From positions 5,250,850-5,314,849 of the forward strand of contig CM034113.1 of assembly GCA_019914945.1 (NCBI GenBank): DNA of 64,000 nucleotides. Direction: 5' to 3'. This document shows positions 21,322 through 33,919 of this stretch, in pieces; position 1 is the first letter of the stretch, and each line of letters begins with the position of its first letter. Below the pieces are notes generated by a model. That model saw only the letters and a list, made by a program, of their open reading frames with translations, was not told the origin of the DNA and did no database searches. This stretch comes from Typha latifolia. Lineage: Eukaryota > Streptophyta > Magnoliopsida > Poales > Typhaceae. A program made the position numbers and the translations under genes.

Positions 21322-23343
21322 GTGCGTCTCGAATTTCCCAAGTTCAAAGGTGGCGACCCGATCGATTGGTTGTATAGGGCGGAGCAATTATTTGCATACC
21401 AAGGAACGGCGGAAGAGTACAAGGTGACGCTTGCGAGCTTCCACCTTGAGGATGCGGCGCTTCATTGGTTTCGAGCAGCCAATGCCACTGAGGCTATCGA
21501 AACTTGGGCTGAATTTTACGCCGATATCACACGACGATTTGGAGCATCGGGATATGAAGACTTTGATGCTCTCCTCTCAAAGACGGTGCAAAAGACCACG
21601 GTTGGGTCATACCAAGAAGAATTTGAGAGGATTAGTAGCCGATGTCATCCACCATGGACGGATCAGCAACTTCGCAGCACCTTCATCTCCGGGCTGCGGG
21701 GTGACATACAAGCCGATGTGAGGGCTTTAAGGCCTAGAACCTTAAAGGAGGCCTTCGAAGATGCGGTGCTTATGGAAGACAAACATAGGGCCATGAAGAT
21801 ACACTTGAAACAGAGTTGGATGAGCCAAGGAAGCCGCAATCAAGCTCAACCAAACATAGCGGCGGGAAATACTATCGGAGTACCAAGGGTTGCTGCTACA
21901 GTGGTACCTCCACGAGCACCCTTGAAGCCATCCCAAGATATGAAGTATGCACCTAGAGGTCCGGGACGAGCACTTACACCAGCCCAATTAGAAGAAAGAA
22001 GAGCCAAGGGCCTATGCTTCCGTTGTGATGAGAAGTTTGTACCCGGGCATCGCTGCGCTAAACCGATGGGATCGGTGATGCTAATCGATGGATTGGAGGA
22101 AGCGAAGGACGAGTTTGCAGCTGAAGGTGCAGATGTGGCTGGACATCAAGGAGAAGAAACTGAGGAGCAACCCGTGGAGGATAAGATAGTCGAAATCTCC
22201 CTCCACGCCTATTCGGGGACAGCTACGCCAAAGACCTTGCGGGTGAACGTGGTAGTCAAGAAAACCACAGTGAGAATCTTGATTGACACCGGGTCCACCC
22301 ACAACTTCATTGACAAGAGGCTCCTTAGGAAGATTGGGCTCGAGTCGGAACCCACGGAAGGGTTCGATGTGACGATCGGAGATGGCATCACATTGCGAGA
22401 GGATTCTATTTGTGGAGGTGCGGAATTGAAGGTGCAAGGCCAAACTTTCACATTGGATCTATATCCGTTGGCCTTGCAAGGTGCCAATATTGTTTTGGGG
22501 ACCCAATGGCTTCGAAGCTTGGGGCCCGTGACATTTGATTTTACAAGCCTCACATTGACGTTTTGGAGAAATGACAAGAGAGTGTTGCTAGATGGAAGCC
22601 AACCGCTACTTGAACTTCCAAATGAAGGGGTCGCAAGGGAGCTCGCTTCTTTCTCGGCGCCCACCTTTCCTTTCTTCTCAGATCTGCGGAGAGCTAGTGC
22701 AGAGGATAGTGAGCTGGTCCAACTCATGGAGGAGTTGAGAGAGAACCCCTCAAACCACCCTGAGCACGAGGAGCGCGATGAGTTAGTACTAGAGTGCGGG
22801 CGAATCAAGGTACCCCGGAACGAAGAGCTACGGAGACTATTGATGGCACACTTCCATGATACTCCTATAGCAGGGCATGAAGGAGTATTACATACCTACA
22901 AATGGCTGGCCCAAAACTGTATATGGACAGCAATGAAGACGGACGTGAAGAAGTATGTGCGTGAATGTCAAATCTGCCAACGAGTCAAATCGGAGGCACT
23001 CAAGCCTAGCGGGCTGCTACAACCACTACCTATACCAGAGCGTATTTGGGAGGATATCTCCATGGACTTCATCGAGGGGCTGCCGGAGGTTCGGGGACAA
23101 TCGATGGTGTTTGTTGTGGTGGATAGACTGAGCAAATATGCTCATTTCATAACGTTGTCTCACCCGTTTTTAGCAAAAAGGGTTGCTGAAATTTTTGTTC
23201 GGGAAGTGGCACGCTTGCATGGGATGCCTAGGACGATCGTGTCAGACCGGGATCGCATCTTCATCAGTGAGTTTTGGTCCGAGTTCTTTAGATTGCAAGG
23301 GACTCAAATCAACCTGAGACGGATGGCCAAACCGAGGTGGTGA
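21322..23343 (+). pseudogene. Fused gag-protease-integrase frame, RT and RNase H absent
   Basis: The 673-residue frame contains a retrotransposon gag domain (residues 1-150, FPKFKGGDPIDWLYRAEQLF and LASFHLEDAALHWFRAA), a zinc knuckle (C232, C235, H243, C245), a pepsin-like protease (ILIDTGSTHNFID, active Asp 322), and then the post-RNase H linker with no RT between. The integrase zinc domain (H512, H519, C549, C552) and core (D582, D642) follow. The join lies near residues 436-447 (about 22627-22660) and keeps the frame. The frame leaves integrase just before the catalytic Glu, where a short loss shifts it. Inferred role: structural and integration functions, with RT supplied from elsewhere if it ever moved. 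Confidence 0.9.
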
Positions 23344-23975
23344 ATCGCAGACTGGAACAATACTTGCGATGCTTTGTGGCGGAACGACCAAAGGATTGGG
23401 TCAAATTCCTTCCATGGGATGAGTGGTCATACAATACTGCTCATCACTCTAGCATCGGCATGACCCCCTTTGAGGCGGTTTATGGGCGCACTCCCCCTGT
23501 CTTGCGTGCCTCTGATAGACTCGCGGCGGCGGATAGGACCGAGCTTGACTTGGAGCTTGCTGATCGAGATGAAACATTGAGACTACTCAAGACTCACCTA
23601 GCCACAGCCCAAAACCGCATGAAGCAAACTCATGACAAAGGCCGACGTGAGCGAGAATTTGAGGTGGATCAATTAGTGTTCGTTCGAGCTCAACCGTATC
23701 GACAATCCACATTGAGACCAATTTTGAATCAAAAGTTGGGTTACAAGTACTACGGTCCGTACCGAGTGCTACAACGAATCGGTCCAGTAGCTTACCGGTT
23801 GGACCTACCTGAAGGAACCAGGATACATTCGGTCTTCCATGTATCAGCATTGAAGGCCCAGATCGGGCCTAACCATGTAGTGGGTTCGGCCTTACCCGAA
23901 CTAATGGAGGAGGATGGCCCCACTGAACCGGTCCGAGTATTAGCCGCAGGAGAAGACGCCATGGGATCAGATTAG
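23314..23975 (+). pseudogene. Integrase C-terminus in shifted frame
   Basis: From about 23316 the third frame reads ETDGQTEVVNRRLEQYLRCF, which supplies the catalytic Glu region. It continues through HHSSIGMTPFEAVYGRTPPV to the GPY/F module KYYGPYRVLQRIGPVAYRL and FHVSALK. The shift relative to the upstream frame matches loss of 3n+1 bases between two CCTGAG words, of which one remains at 23313-23318. It stops at 23973-23975 through a second frameshift at the chromodomain. Confidence 0.85.
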
Positions 23976-24076
23976 AGACTGAAGTGCTAATTGAGTGGCT
24001 CGGCAAATCTACTGACGAGTCTACGTGGGAGCTAGAGTCAGATATCATGGATCGCTTTCCAAACTTGAAACCTTGA
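23966..24076 (+). pseudogene. Chromodomain tail in a further shifted frame
   Basis: Frame 2 from 23966 gives ETEVLIEWLGKSTDESTWE, then SDIMDRFPNL, stopping with TGA at 24074-24076. The VLIEWxG...STWE pattern is that of chromodomains at the C-terminus of chromovirus integrases, which can guide insertion to particular chromatin. The aromatic residues W and W are kept. Confidence 0.8.
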
Positions 24077-24103
24077 GGACAAGGTTGCAGAAGCGTGGTG
24101 GAT
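24077..24103 (+). promoter_or_regulatory. Polypurine-type end of the chromovirus
   Basis: The purine-rich stretch after the pol stop ends AAGCGTGGTGGAT just before the 3' LTR. The same AAGCGTGGTGGAT precedes the 3' LTR of the element at 51-55 kb, supporting a shared plus-strand primer region. Confidence 0.65.
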
Positions 24104-25083
24104 TGATACGATTCAGACTTCACCGACGTCGTCTCGAGCATGGATTCACTTTAGGAGTGTTTTTATTTCATGTTTTAGTGTTTAATTTCCATTAAAATAA
24201 GTTTTCTGTAAGTCGCGTTCGAACGCGGGTGGAGTGAGTTCGAACGCGGTTTGTGAACGGGGTTGTGAACGTGGTGAAGAGAATGTACTGTGCGTTCGAA
24301 CGCACTATGAACGCCTGCATCGCGTTCGCAAATACTGACAGGCGCGTTCGATCGCGCGTTCGAACACCTGCATCGCGTTCGCAAATCCAGAAGAGCGAAC
24401 TCGGTGCGTTCAAACGTGGTCGGGCGAGTTCGAACGCGGTCGACGAAAATTGTGTTTTTAGGGTTAATTTGAGTTGTTGGTTAGCCTATAAAAGGATGTG
24501 GTAGGCAATCAAATTGATTATTGATTATTGAGATTGAGTTTTGCCTTGCCTCCTTCATCTTCTTCGCTCCCGTTCTCTCAATCCCCGGCGACGCCGCTTC
24601 TAACCTCCCTCGTCCGGCTAATCACCCTAGTCCCTTAGGGGTGGCCCTCTTCTCCCCCTTCGTCCAATCTATCCCACACTTGCCCTAATCCTTCCATCAA
24701 CCACAACCCTTCTACCATCACTTTTCACCGGTGCCACCACATTAACGCCGGTCCTCCACCAACCATCATTACCTAGGATCTCGTGCCTCCATCCACGAAT
24801 CCAAAACAGAGTATCCTGATGTTCGTCCACTAAACGGATGATAGCTCGAGATCCACAACTCCGATTCGCCTGAAACTAGAGTTTTTCGAAAGCTCTTTTC
24901 TGGGGCTACAACATATCAAAGTTTCACGTCGATCCGACGGAGGAATATTTCGGGATCTTATTTCAAAGTTCCGTGCCAGATCTAGTCTAGATCAAGAATT
25001 GGAAGAGATCGACCCTTCACCAAAAAGGCGAGATCGTATCAAGCTAGTATCAGAGCTCCATAGCCAGAGGCGTGATCGTATCA
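24104..25083 (+). repeat. Chromovirus 3' LTR
   Basis: Matches 19754-20701 with scattered differences. It is 32 bp longer, chiefly because the GTTCGAAC array at 24210-24440 carries two small extra segments. TATAAAA is at 24487-24493. Bounded by the sequence GCGTGGTGGAT before and CTTTA after. Confidence 0.95.
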
Positions 25084-25088
25084 CTTTA

Positions 25089-26090
25089 TGTTGGACGAAG
25101 TACTTTTACTGATTAAGTTATATAATTGTGAATTAGCTTATGTATCTATGAAGTAGTCTATATTGCTAGGAGAACCGACGTGTTTAAATTTGGTCAACGT
25201 GTTATGCACAAGTGAATGGATATTTTGAAACTTGCTTCCACTCATTTTCAAATTTTAATACTGTAATGAGTTCGTATTCTACATATACTGGCATGAGAAA
25301 GAACCACCTCCAGCATATACTGCAGTACATTGTAATGAATAATTTGATAGTTCTTATCATTTTTCAATGTTGTATGGTCTGTTGTATTCAATTGTTCGTA
25401 TTGGTTATCTTCTAGAAATTTATTTGAAGTTATAGAACTTCTTGTTTGTATTATCTTCTATCATTCGAACTATTGGAGAAATATTATAAACTGTTTTGTT
25501 GAATCTCTGTAGTGTATGGTGTAGAGATTATTTGGTAATATATTACTAATATAATATATGTTTCAAATAGTGTTTGTAAATAGTGTGGAGATTATGTTTT
25601 GTATGACATGTTTAATGTGTTATTTGTATGTTGGAAATAATATTTGTATTATAAATATAAAATTTGAATTGTGTTAGTGGAAGAAGTATTTTTATATGTC
25701 ACTGGAATAAGTTTGAAATATTTCTATATCACTAGAAGAAGTGTTTTTGTAATCTGTAATTTTGTGTTTATGGTTAAATGGTGTGATGTAGAAATAACTT
25801 TTCTTATATTGTGTAATCACAATTTTTTTGTAATATGGTTATATGATTATATGATTATTTTGTGTAATTTTGTATAATTTGGTTATCAAATATATGATTA
25901 TATTTTGTGTAATTTTGTAATTTTTTTGTGTATGCATGAAATAAACCATAGAAATAAACTATATATGATGTTGCATAAAATCTAATTTCGTGGAGAAATT
26001 AAAAAAGGGAATGTTTTTCTCTTCTTTTCCAGTTTTATACGAAAATGTTGCCATTATTTCTATGATTAAAATGATTATTTAAGCTACCAC
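25089..26090. other. No gene seen, AT-rich
   Basis: T-rich sequence with many short repeats such as TGTGTAATTTTGT in 25800-25935. No coding frame of interest. Confidence 0.4.
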
Positions 26091-26388
26091 TATATACCTA
26101 AAGCTCTAGTATTGCACACCTAGAGCGTTATAGCTGTAACTCTATTAGCACTACAAACATTGCATATGTAGTAGCCTAGTATTGCATATCTATCTTTTCT
26201 AGCTTTGTATACATACTGCCCTAGACAAGTAGTGCATACATAGCGCTCTATATTATGCAACGCAAGCGCTCGAGTACTGCATATATATATTTCATAAGCT
26301 TGTTGAGTATTGCATACATAACGTCTTATATATACAACTAAAGCATCTAAGCATTGCATACATATAGCATTACTAAGTTTTGCGGAGC
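26090..26388. repeat. GCATTGCATACATA repeat region, left part
   Basis: Short words such as TATTGCATACATA and GCATTGCATACATA recur every 30-50 bp. The same words resume at 28505 after the solo LTR, so this was one region before that insertion. Confidence 0.65.
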
Positions 26389-28504
26389 TGATGTGATTCG
26401 AACCTCACCGAGTTGTCTCGAGCATGGATACACCCAATGTGAGTCTTTCTTATTGTGTTTAGTTATTTATTTTAGAAAAATAAGGATTCTGTATGTCGCG
26501 TACGAATGCAGGAGGGGTGTCAAATACACAAACCTCCAAATACACGTGTAAACCGTATATGTAAACCCCCCCCACGGGGTGCATCACATGACTTGTCAGT
26601 AGTAAGATTTCACAAGGCATATAACAGCGCAAGTTCATATCATAAATAAACTCAACCATAAGAGTCCGGATACAAGTTCCACAAGCCACAACAAGCCTTC
26701 AAGATACACATCCAAAATACAACGCTAAAGTCCAATATACAACCTCAATCATAACGCCCTCACAGGAGTTTAATGCAACTAATAGACATAACTGAAATAA
26801 AAAGGCAATTACTCTTCGCTACCCGCACCCGTGTCCCCTAGCTCTGAAATGATGCCACCAAGAGGTGGTGAGCACACAGCCCAGCGAGTAGAATTCATGC
26901 AATCTATAACAATGAAATCACAAGTGCATATCCAATACATGCTTATAGTCGCTAGAAATAATAATACGCTTATCTAGATGACTTACCATGAGTTACTAAA
27001 TCAATACAATCAATAAAGACTACACGTCACTATCCTGGAACATGCCAGTTCCTGAACGTATCAGGATAAGTCCACACAGATATAAAGCTTGATACAATCT
27101 TTTATTCATGCAAATCTCAATTATAGTGTTTACATATTATGCATAGTAATAAAAGAGTAGTTTAGTCATTCCATGCTCACCAAGACATTAATCATGTTTA
27201 TCATAGCTCACCGAGCCATTCACCACATAGGGTAGATACTCTCAAAAAAATCATCCATCACATAACCATCCATCATCTCATACATCGAGGGGGGATATAT
27301 ACATATCTAGCGGGCGACACTACATGTGACCGGTTGTCTGTGACCATTAGACTAAGGACTCCGGTCATAAGCCCATATCTCACTCTCTAAATTATCACCT
27401 CCCTCAGCGGGAGAATCGAGAGCCCTCAGCTCATCAACAAACACCCTAACCCTACGTCGTGGGGTACCATTAGAGATATATCTCTAGCTCACAATCATGT
27501 TCTTCTATTATCATAATCTAGTTCTAACTATATAGTATAATTACTTGAATGCCACATAGGCTCCCAACCTCAGGTGTAGGCCGCTAATAGTATAGTCATA
27601 TAAGATGCACCCTACCCTTAACTTTAGGCTAAGTAAGTAGGGGCACTGCCTAGTCAGAACCTAACTACTAATGATAGGTGGAAGTGGTGCAGTGTTTGTG
27701 AGTGTATAAGGCATGTCATAGTCATCATGATCGTTACATTCTATATTCACAACATATATTTATGCAAGAGTTTATCATGCAGGATACATGTAGAGCATCG
27801 TTATATTAATGCATATACTAGCATTCTCATAATATCATGATGAGTAAACTATCAATAACTGCACATCTCAAGATACATCATAGTACACTAGATGCATGTA
27901 CTAATACTAACATTCCTACAATATCATGGAAGGTATAATAATTACCACTATATTATTCTAGACTTGTATCAACTCTACTTGCTTGGGGGGGTCTCTATAG
28001 TACTCTAAATCTCCTCAGCTAGTCGGTTCCTTCGGAGTTCTTCTATCCCCTTTCCTTCCTCTCTATCCTAATCTTCCTTCCCCTTCATTCAAGCCCTAGT
28101 CATGTGCCATCTTGACGTCGGTGATCCTCTAATCTTCCTTGTCTATCGAGTCCTCCCTCCTTCTTAGGATCTCAATCTATTCTCCCCTTTCATCCTTATC
28201 CCCTAAACACCACAATCTATCCATCCCCATTGCCATTATCATCCCTCACCTCCTCACCTCATCATCGCCACCACCTGCACTTCCACCATCACCCTTAGTT
28301 TTATATATTTTCGTCCTAGTTGCAATCAAAATCTATGAGGGGCATAAATACCAAAAACGTCTATTAGGAAGTTATGGATCGATCACCCCTAGTTTTATAA
28401 TATTCCAACTATGATAGAATATCTAGTTAATAGTTTCTCTCGACTGCGCAGGCTGCTTTCCTGCATTCGATCCAGATCGAGAAGCGAAAGTTTGGACCAT
28501 AACA
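26389..28504 (+). mobile_element. Solo LTR related to the 20-kb chromovirus, with a nested LTR
   Basis: The start TGATGTGATTCGAACCTC, then TCTCGAGCATGGAT, matches the LTR start at 19754. The end ATAACA at 28504 is preceded by CCAGATCGAGAAG and a pyrimidine-rich leader like the other U5 regions. Flanks GGAGC (26384-26388) and GAAGC (28505-28509) are a plausible target duplication with one mismatch. The left LTR part is cut at about 26516, within the GTTCGAAC-array zone, by another LTR that runs to roughly 28.0-28.1 kb. Confidence 0.7.
26517..28060 (+). repeat. Nested Tekay-like LTR, ends approximate
   Basis: Contains TGTAAACCCCCCCACGGGG near its left end and a segment with CCACCAAGAGGTGGTGAGCA, then CACAGCCCAGCGAGTAG, wording typical of large Del/Tekay LTRs. 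No gag or pol is present. The right end is not sharply defined, since family text resumes somewhere around 28.06 kb. Confidence 0.55.
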
Positions 28505-28690
28505 GAAGCATTGCATACATAACACCCTCTATATGTAACACAAGTATCCGAGCATTGCATACTTATTATAGCATTACATACCTTTTGTCGAGCATTGCAT
28601 ACTCTTTATCCTTATTGCTCAACACATAGCTACTACTGACGAGGAGCACTACACACCTACTGGTATGCTGTACAAATTGTTTGTATAATT
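28505..28690. repeat. GCATTGCATACATA repeat region, right part
   Basis: Continues the words GCATTGCATAC(A/T)TA seen left of 26388, at about 28508, 28552 and 28592. Confidence 0.65.
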
Positions 28691-29589
28691 TTGAAAGATA
28701 AACCATTAGAATCTTAACCACCGTGGTCTTCCTTATGTCCCTACCTATGGTTCTTGAAACCTTACACCAATAAGCACCCTCTAGTCTTCCAGATAAAACA
28801 ATCCACCCACCGAGGCTAGTGTTTAGCTTTTAACCACTCAAATGTTAGGAGTGGGCCAAGATGACAACAAGAAGTTGGCGGATGAGGCTGTGCACATCAC
28901 TCTTCTCAAAAGACAGGTTAGGGTTCCTTTGATCATTTCCTTTCCTGCATAACCTTTTTTTCTAGATATACGATTGGGTATTATAATATGAGTTTACCTT
29001 GCAATCTTATTACTAGTTATGTAGATGTGTGTTTCATTTTCCCTTGGTTTGCATAGGTTATATTATCCAATCTCTTATACATTTTTTGGGCTTGTCTTGT
29101 AGTAAAGCTTATATTTAGTTCTTAGATTGAGCAAGGAAGCCCAGGTCCTCTACAATTAGTTTTTAGTATACTTAGGGACCTTTTTTTATTCATCTAGAGT
29201 GTAAAAAGTTTTTATGTTTGCTTGTAATATTTGTATATTTTTTATTTAATTTTTTTTCAAGATAGTTCCCTTTTGCTTTTCATATCTTTATACTGATCAA
29301 ATGAGTGCTACTGTAAAGGAATTTAAAGTTACTCTTCACTGAAGAAAGTTGAATTTGTTGCAAATTGACGTTACTCTTCTTCTAACTGCAAGGATCTTGT
29401 TCTTCACAGGCTAGTTCTTCTTAGTGCATGGATATTATGCCCTGCAAAAGAACCTTTCTTTTAGGCAATTCAATTTTTATTTGTATTACATTTAAGCAAC
29501 AAATATTTATATTTTTTTAGCTATCTCAACATTTTTATTATACCACTAATATTCCTAGATTTATTGTTTGTAATATCTTGCAGTCATGT
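28691..29589. other. No confirmed gene
   Basis: A short frame from ATG 28842 (MLGVGQDDNKKLADEAVHIT) ends at a GTTAGG-type donor near 28917 and could be an exon, but no family is recognised. The rest is T-rich. Confidence 0.3.
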
Positions 29590-29935
29590 ACAAAATCGAT
29601 GAGTTGATGAAGAAAATTCGATGTAAAGGTTACTAATCGATGCTTCCCTAAGAGTATACAAGATGCAGCCAAAAAGTATGTCCGTGATGAAATATGGGAG
29701 ATATTGAATGATATGTGGTTTTTGACATCTAGTGGATTTCTCTCTTGTGGACACAAATTAGCTCTATTTTTTGAATAAGTAATTCGTCAATGGTCAGAGG
29801 AGGATGGATTCTTCATATTAGGTGAATATAATATGGAACTGACCTTAAGTGATGTGGCTGTGTTTTTTAAGCTTCCATTAAAAAAGAAGGCAATATCTCT
29901 TACAAGCAGTGATGATGGAGCAGTCGAACGAATGC
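29590..29935 (+). pseudogene. Plant mobile domain fragment, left part
   Basis: A plus-strand frame with one stop gives DAAKKYVRDEIWEILNDMWF, RQWSEEDGFFILGEYNMELT and LSDVAVFFKLPL. The E-M/N-xx-TL-x-DVAxxFxLP pattern is that of the plant mobile domain (aminotransferase-like) found in transposon-linked and some host proteins. The frame is broken at 29936, where CACTA-type sequence begins, and similar coding text resumes at about 35262. Confidence 0.6.
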
Positions 29936-31924
29936 CACTAATAGTTACTTTCATCAGCATTTATTATTGGCTGCCGACATAGAATCTGTTTGAGTATTTT
30001 CTTAAATACCACTAATTATGCATAAAATGTCGCAGTATACTAACGTTTATAAATGTCACAAAATACCTTATATGCCCTTTATAATTTTTGACATTTTATA
30101 AATGTCAATAAAAATAGAAATACTTATTTATCGGCATTAACAAATGCCATAATACCCTAAATAAGCAAATATTAGTCAAGTACCAGATCAAGATCCTAAT
30201 CCTGATCCGAATTAGAAAATAAAACCCCTCCAAAATTTTATTGTGTGCTTCATTACCACCTCCTAAAAAAAAACCCATAAAATCCCTAATCTCTCGTTCC
30301 TCTCCTCCTCTCCACTACTGCAACTGAGCTCGATCATCTCATTCTTCTCATCCTCTTCTCCATTAATGCTAACTAAGTTACTTTCTTGTCCTCGTCGTCT
30401 TTCTCCTTCTCTCTGACTCGAGTCGATGTCTCCCTCACTGTGGTCACCTCTCACTTGAGAAAGAGTGCATGTTGCTCGTGTGAAGCACGGAGGAGGGCAG
30501 TACTCTTCTCGATGGTACTCTTCTAGAATTTATTTGTCTAAACTATTTCTTTTTTTTAGAATAAATTTGTCTAGACTAGTTGTTGTAGATCAATATGTGG
30601 TTATTATGTGGAGCATTTTACTAGCCAACATTTGTTTTGGTTTCTTTGTTTTCCAATTCAATCATTATGTAGCAAACATCATCAATATCTACTTGCCGGA
30701 GATTTTAACCTATAAACACATATTTTAGGCTTTAAGGATATTTTGAGGAGATTTATTTGACGTTTATCATATTCAGAGGTAGATTTTACCAAAAGGTGGT
30801 TTTCTTACGGCTGAATGAGCCAAAAGTTCATTCTGGCATTTTGCATTTCTGCCTTACCTATCTGTAGGTTAATAGTTTTGGAGCATCCTTTGAGGCAATT
30901 GCTAATCCACCTTTCATATGAATTATCTAGTCAATGTAGTTGAATTTGTCTTAATTTAATTTTGGAGATGAACAAACTGTATACATTAGAATTATCATCA
31001 TCCCCTTCCATCACCCTTTCCAACTTTAGGAAAAAAATATGCAATTGTGATCAGTTGTTTTATGAGCAAAAACTGCAAAAATGTTAGTAAGATACTAAGA
31101 TCTCTCCATTGCAAACTTGTCTCCCATGTTCATGGTAATTCCAATCTAGGTAGATCTCATACTCCTCCTGCATTTTTCTCTAAATGTCTGTCTAGATTTC
31201 TCTAGTGTCATTTGCACTTTGGAGCTATGGATCAAGCTAGCTCTTGATTTCTGACATTAAGCGTCTTGTATTTAGGAAAAATATATGTTCAATTTAGTAG
31301 TTAAATGTCTCAAACACTCCCTTTCTTGCATATTTTCATATTTTTTTTTATCATGAGAAAAAAATTGTAGTCAGCTCTCGGTTATCATGTTTTCACTTTT
31401 CTAATTTGGATTTACTTACTCAAATATTCTATTCACTTTTTGCTGATAGTTATAGATCTAGATAGATAAATGTTTCATATCAAGATTTAGTACGCCTTTT
31501 GGAAGTTGTTGGAAACCCAGGGCTGTGTAGTGCATATTCTTCCGGTCATTGTCAATTTCTCATAGGTATGCTTGGTACATTTTTTATGATCAAATTATTT
31601 ACTCAAAGATTTGGATGGATCATGGCCTGAGCTTATTCAAACTGAGCATTTTCTTAGTTAATTAAATGTGGCTCTTAGTTTTTTTCCTGTTTCGTATGTG
31701 ATTCATCGTGGAACTTCAATATAATAAAACTCATTAGATTTTGAAATGAAGTGCTCTCCTCATTTAAATTGTAGTTATATCGATGCTTGGAGGATTTAAG
31801 ATTTGATTTTATGGATAAGAGGTGGATAAATCAACTACGATATTAAATCTAATAACTTATTTTTAATTTTATATTTATTGATTTATATATGTAAAGACTT
31901 TTCTAATATTTTTTAATTATTTTT

Positions 31925-32870
31925 TCTTGAGAAATAGGAATAATGATGAATATGAAGAAGGTGTAGAACAATTTTTGGAATTCACATTTTTGGAATTCAT
32001 ATCTTATGTAAGTCCACTTACAAACATTTATTTGTTAAAATTCTTTCACATCTTTATCATCTAATTTATACGCAGAAAGCATCTTAAGGCAATCAAATCA
32101 CAATATCCCCGAGCAAAAAAAAAAAAACCGAACGTATTCACAATGACAACTTTCATGAATGGCTTAGATTATTGGCATGTAATAACTCTTATTTAACAAT
32201 AAATGAAAGTGTTTGAATAAAAGTTTAGTACATGCTAATATTTTCCCAAATGTGTATAGGTACTTAGTGAGAATGACACAAAAAAATATGAAGATATTAA
32301 ATGGTTGGCTTGAGATCCCAATATTATTGTAAGAAAGTTTAAGGGATATATCATAAATGGATTCAAATTCCACTCTAAAGATCGAGAGAATAAATAAAAA
32401 TCACAAAATAGTGGACTTTGTATTACTGCAAAGACATTTAGCTTTTCAAGTGCTAAAGATTAAAACTTAATTGAGGAAAATGTTACCTATTATAAGGTTT
32501 TGAGATAAATTCTTAAATTAAACTATACTGATAAATAATAAGGTTGTGCTGTTTAAATAAGATTGGGTAAATGTACGGTCTAAACGTAAGAAGTCCACAT
32601 GTAGAGGAATTAAAGAAGATGAATATGGCTTCGCACTTGTGAACTTTAAACATTTGTTGAATATTGTACAACAATTGTCTAATAAACCTTTCGTGTTGGC
32701 ATCTCAAGCGGAGCAGTTGTTTTATATTCAAGATCCGATCGACGAGGATTGACATGTGGTTATCAGGATAAAACATAGAGATCAATTTGATATGCATGCT
32801 CAATCTTTATTTGATTACAGTGATACTAATAAAAATGAAGATATTGACAATAATGAAGAAACATACATTT
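31925..32870 (+). pseudogene. CACTA transposase C-terminal region (DUF4216-like)
   Basis: Plus-strand frames with stops and shifts give ERIHNDNFHEWL, then YKGYIINGFKFHSKDRENK-like text, then NSGLCITAKTFSFSSAKD, NKVVLFK, GIKEDEYGFALVNFKHLL and QAEQLFYIQDPIDED. This is the ordered signature of the region after the catalytic domain in plant En/Spm TNP2 proteins. At least eight stops or shifts make it non-functional. The catalytic domain upstream was not recognised. Confidence 0.8.
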
Positions 32871-33919
32871 TTTAAAAGTAGTTTAATCAGTAGAGCAAAT
32901 TATGCACGTTATTCTCTTAATATTGATGATGATATTTAGTGGATAAGAGAAGATATAGATGGAACAGATAATAATACACCTCTAAATACAACTCGTCATG
33001 TTATTGACAACAGTGATGGTGTGGAATTTGATAAAGACGATGGAACTAATGTGATGTCAATTTAAGATTATTTTGTATAATGTACTTATGAGAGAGATGT
33101 AGTTAAGATTATTTAATATGATGTAATTTAGTTAATATATCTCTTTTGCTTCTGTCTATATGATTTGTCCTAGCAATTAACATGACAACTTTTATTTTTA
33201 ATATGCTCTCAAAAGTTTGAGAAATTCTACTCTGTCTTTAATTTTTATATCAAAATTTTCTTAGAAATTTAATTAGAATGCTTTTATTGTTCTCTAAAAT
33301 TTTATTTTTTTAACTTCCATCTAACACATTTATCTTGTTGATAGATTAATAGGAAGAGGAGTTGTTGAATTTAGCATTGAAAGAGGTGACAGTTCTTGAT
33401 TCATGATGTATTGAGAGAAAATTAAATATTATAATGTAGGAGTGATATAAAAGCTAACTTTGCAGATTGAAGGAAATGATGATTGCATTTTAAAATAGAT
33501 CGATTCAAATGATCAAACGAATAAAGAGCCAAGAGATACCCTTGATGGTGAACATGTACGATATTACTATATCTTTATAATTTACGTTTATTTTTAGAAT
33601 GTTACTTATTACATGTTTCCATAATAACATGCTTTTCATAATTCTAGTGCAGTGTATAATACATTAGGCGCAGAAGAACATAATTCATCAGAATCTAGCT
33701 ATACTAATTTATCTTATCAGGTGATAAAATTAATGAGTTACACTCTTTTCTATTTCAATTATACATTTTGTAGATTTAGATATCTTTCAATAACTTATTA
33801 TTTATTATTTGTCTAACTAAGATATGTTTATAATATATCTGTGTTGATACTTTTGTATTTTTATTTTCTTTATATGACAAATTGTTATTTAATTAAATTT
33901 TTTAATTTTTAATTTTGAT

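Larger units (their letters stand above)
19754..25083 (+). mobile_element. Ty3 chromovirus lacking RT-RNase H, with intact LTRs and TSD
   Basis: A complete 5.3-kb insertion flanked by CTTTA on both sides (19749-19753 and 25084-25088). The LTRs of 948 and 980 bp start TGATACGAT and end ATCGTATCA, a 9-bp terminal inverted repeat. Internally it holds a tRNA-Met primer site, gag with two in-frame stops, then one 673-codon frame joining gag, CCHC, protease and integrase without RT or RNase H. A shifted frame finishes integrase and a chromodomain follows. LTRs differ by scattered substitutions and array-length changes, so the insertion is fairly recent although the element cannot make its own RT. 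The CX2CX7HXC knuckle and chromodomain suggest a Reina-like chromovirus; the clade needs a tree. Confidence 0.95.

Noticed and set aside
22209..22808. A 199-codon antisense frame within the chromovirus
   Set aside because: It is antisense to well-conserved protease and linker sequence. No promoter or domain is visible.
28842..28917. A host gene exon MLGVGQDDNKKLADEAVHIT
   Set aside because: A short frame with a plausible donor but no recognised family and no partner exon.
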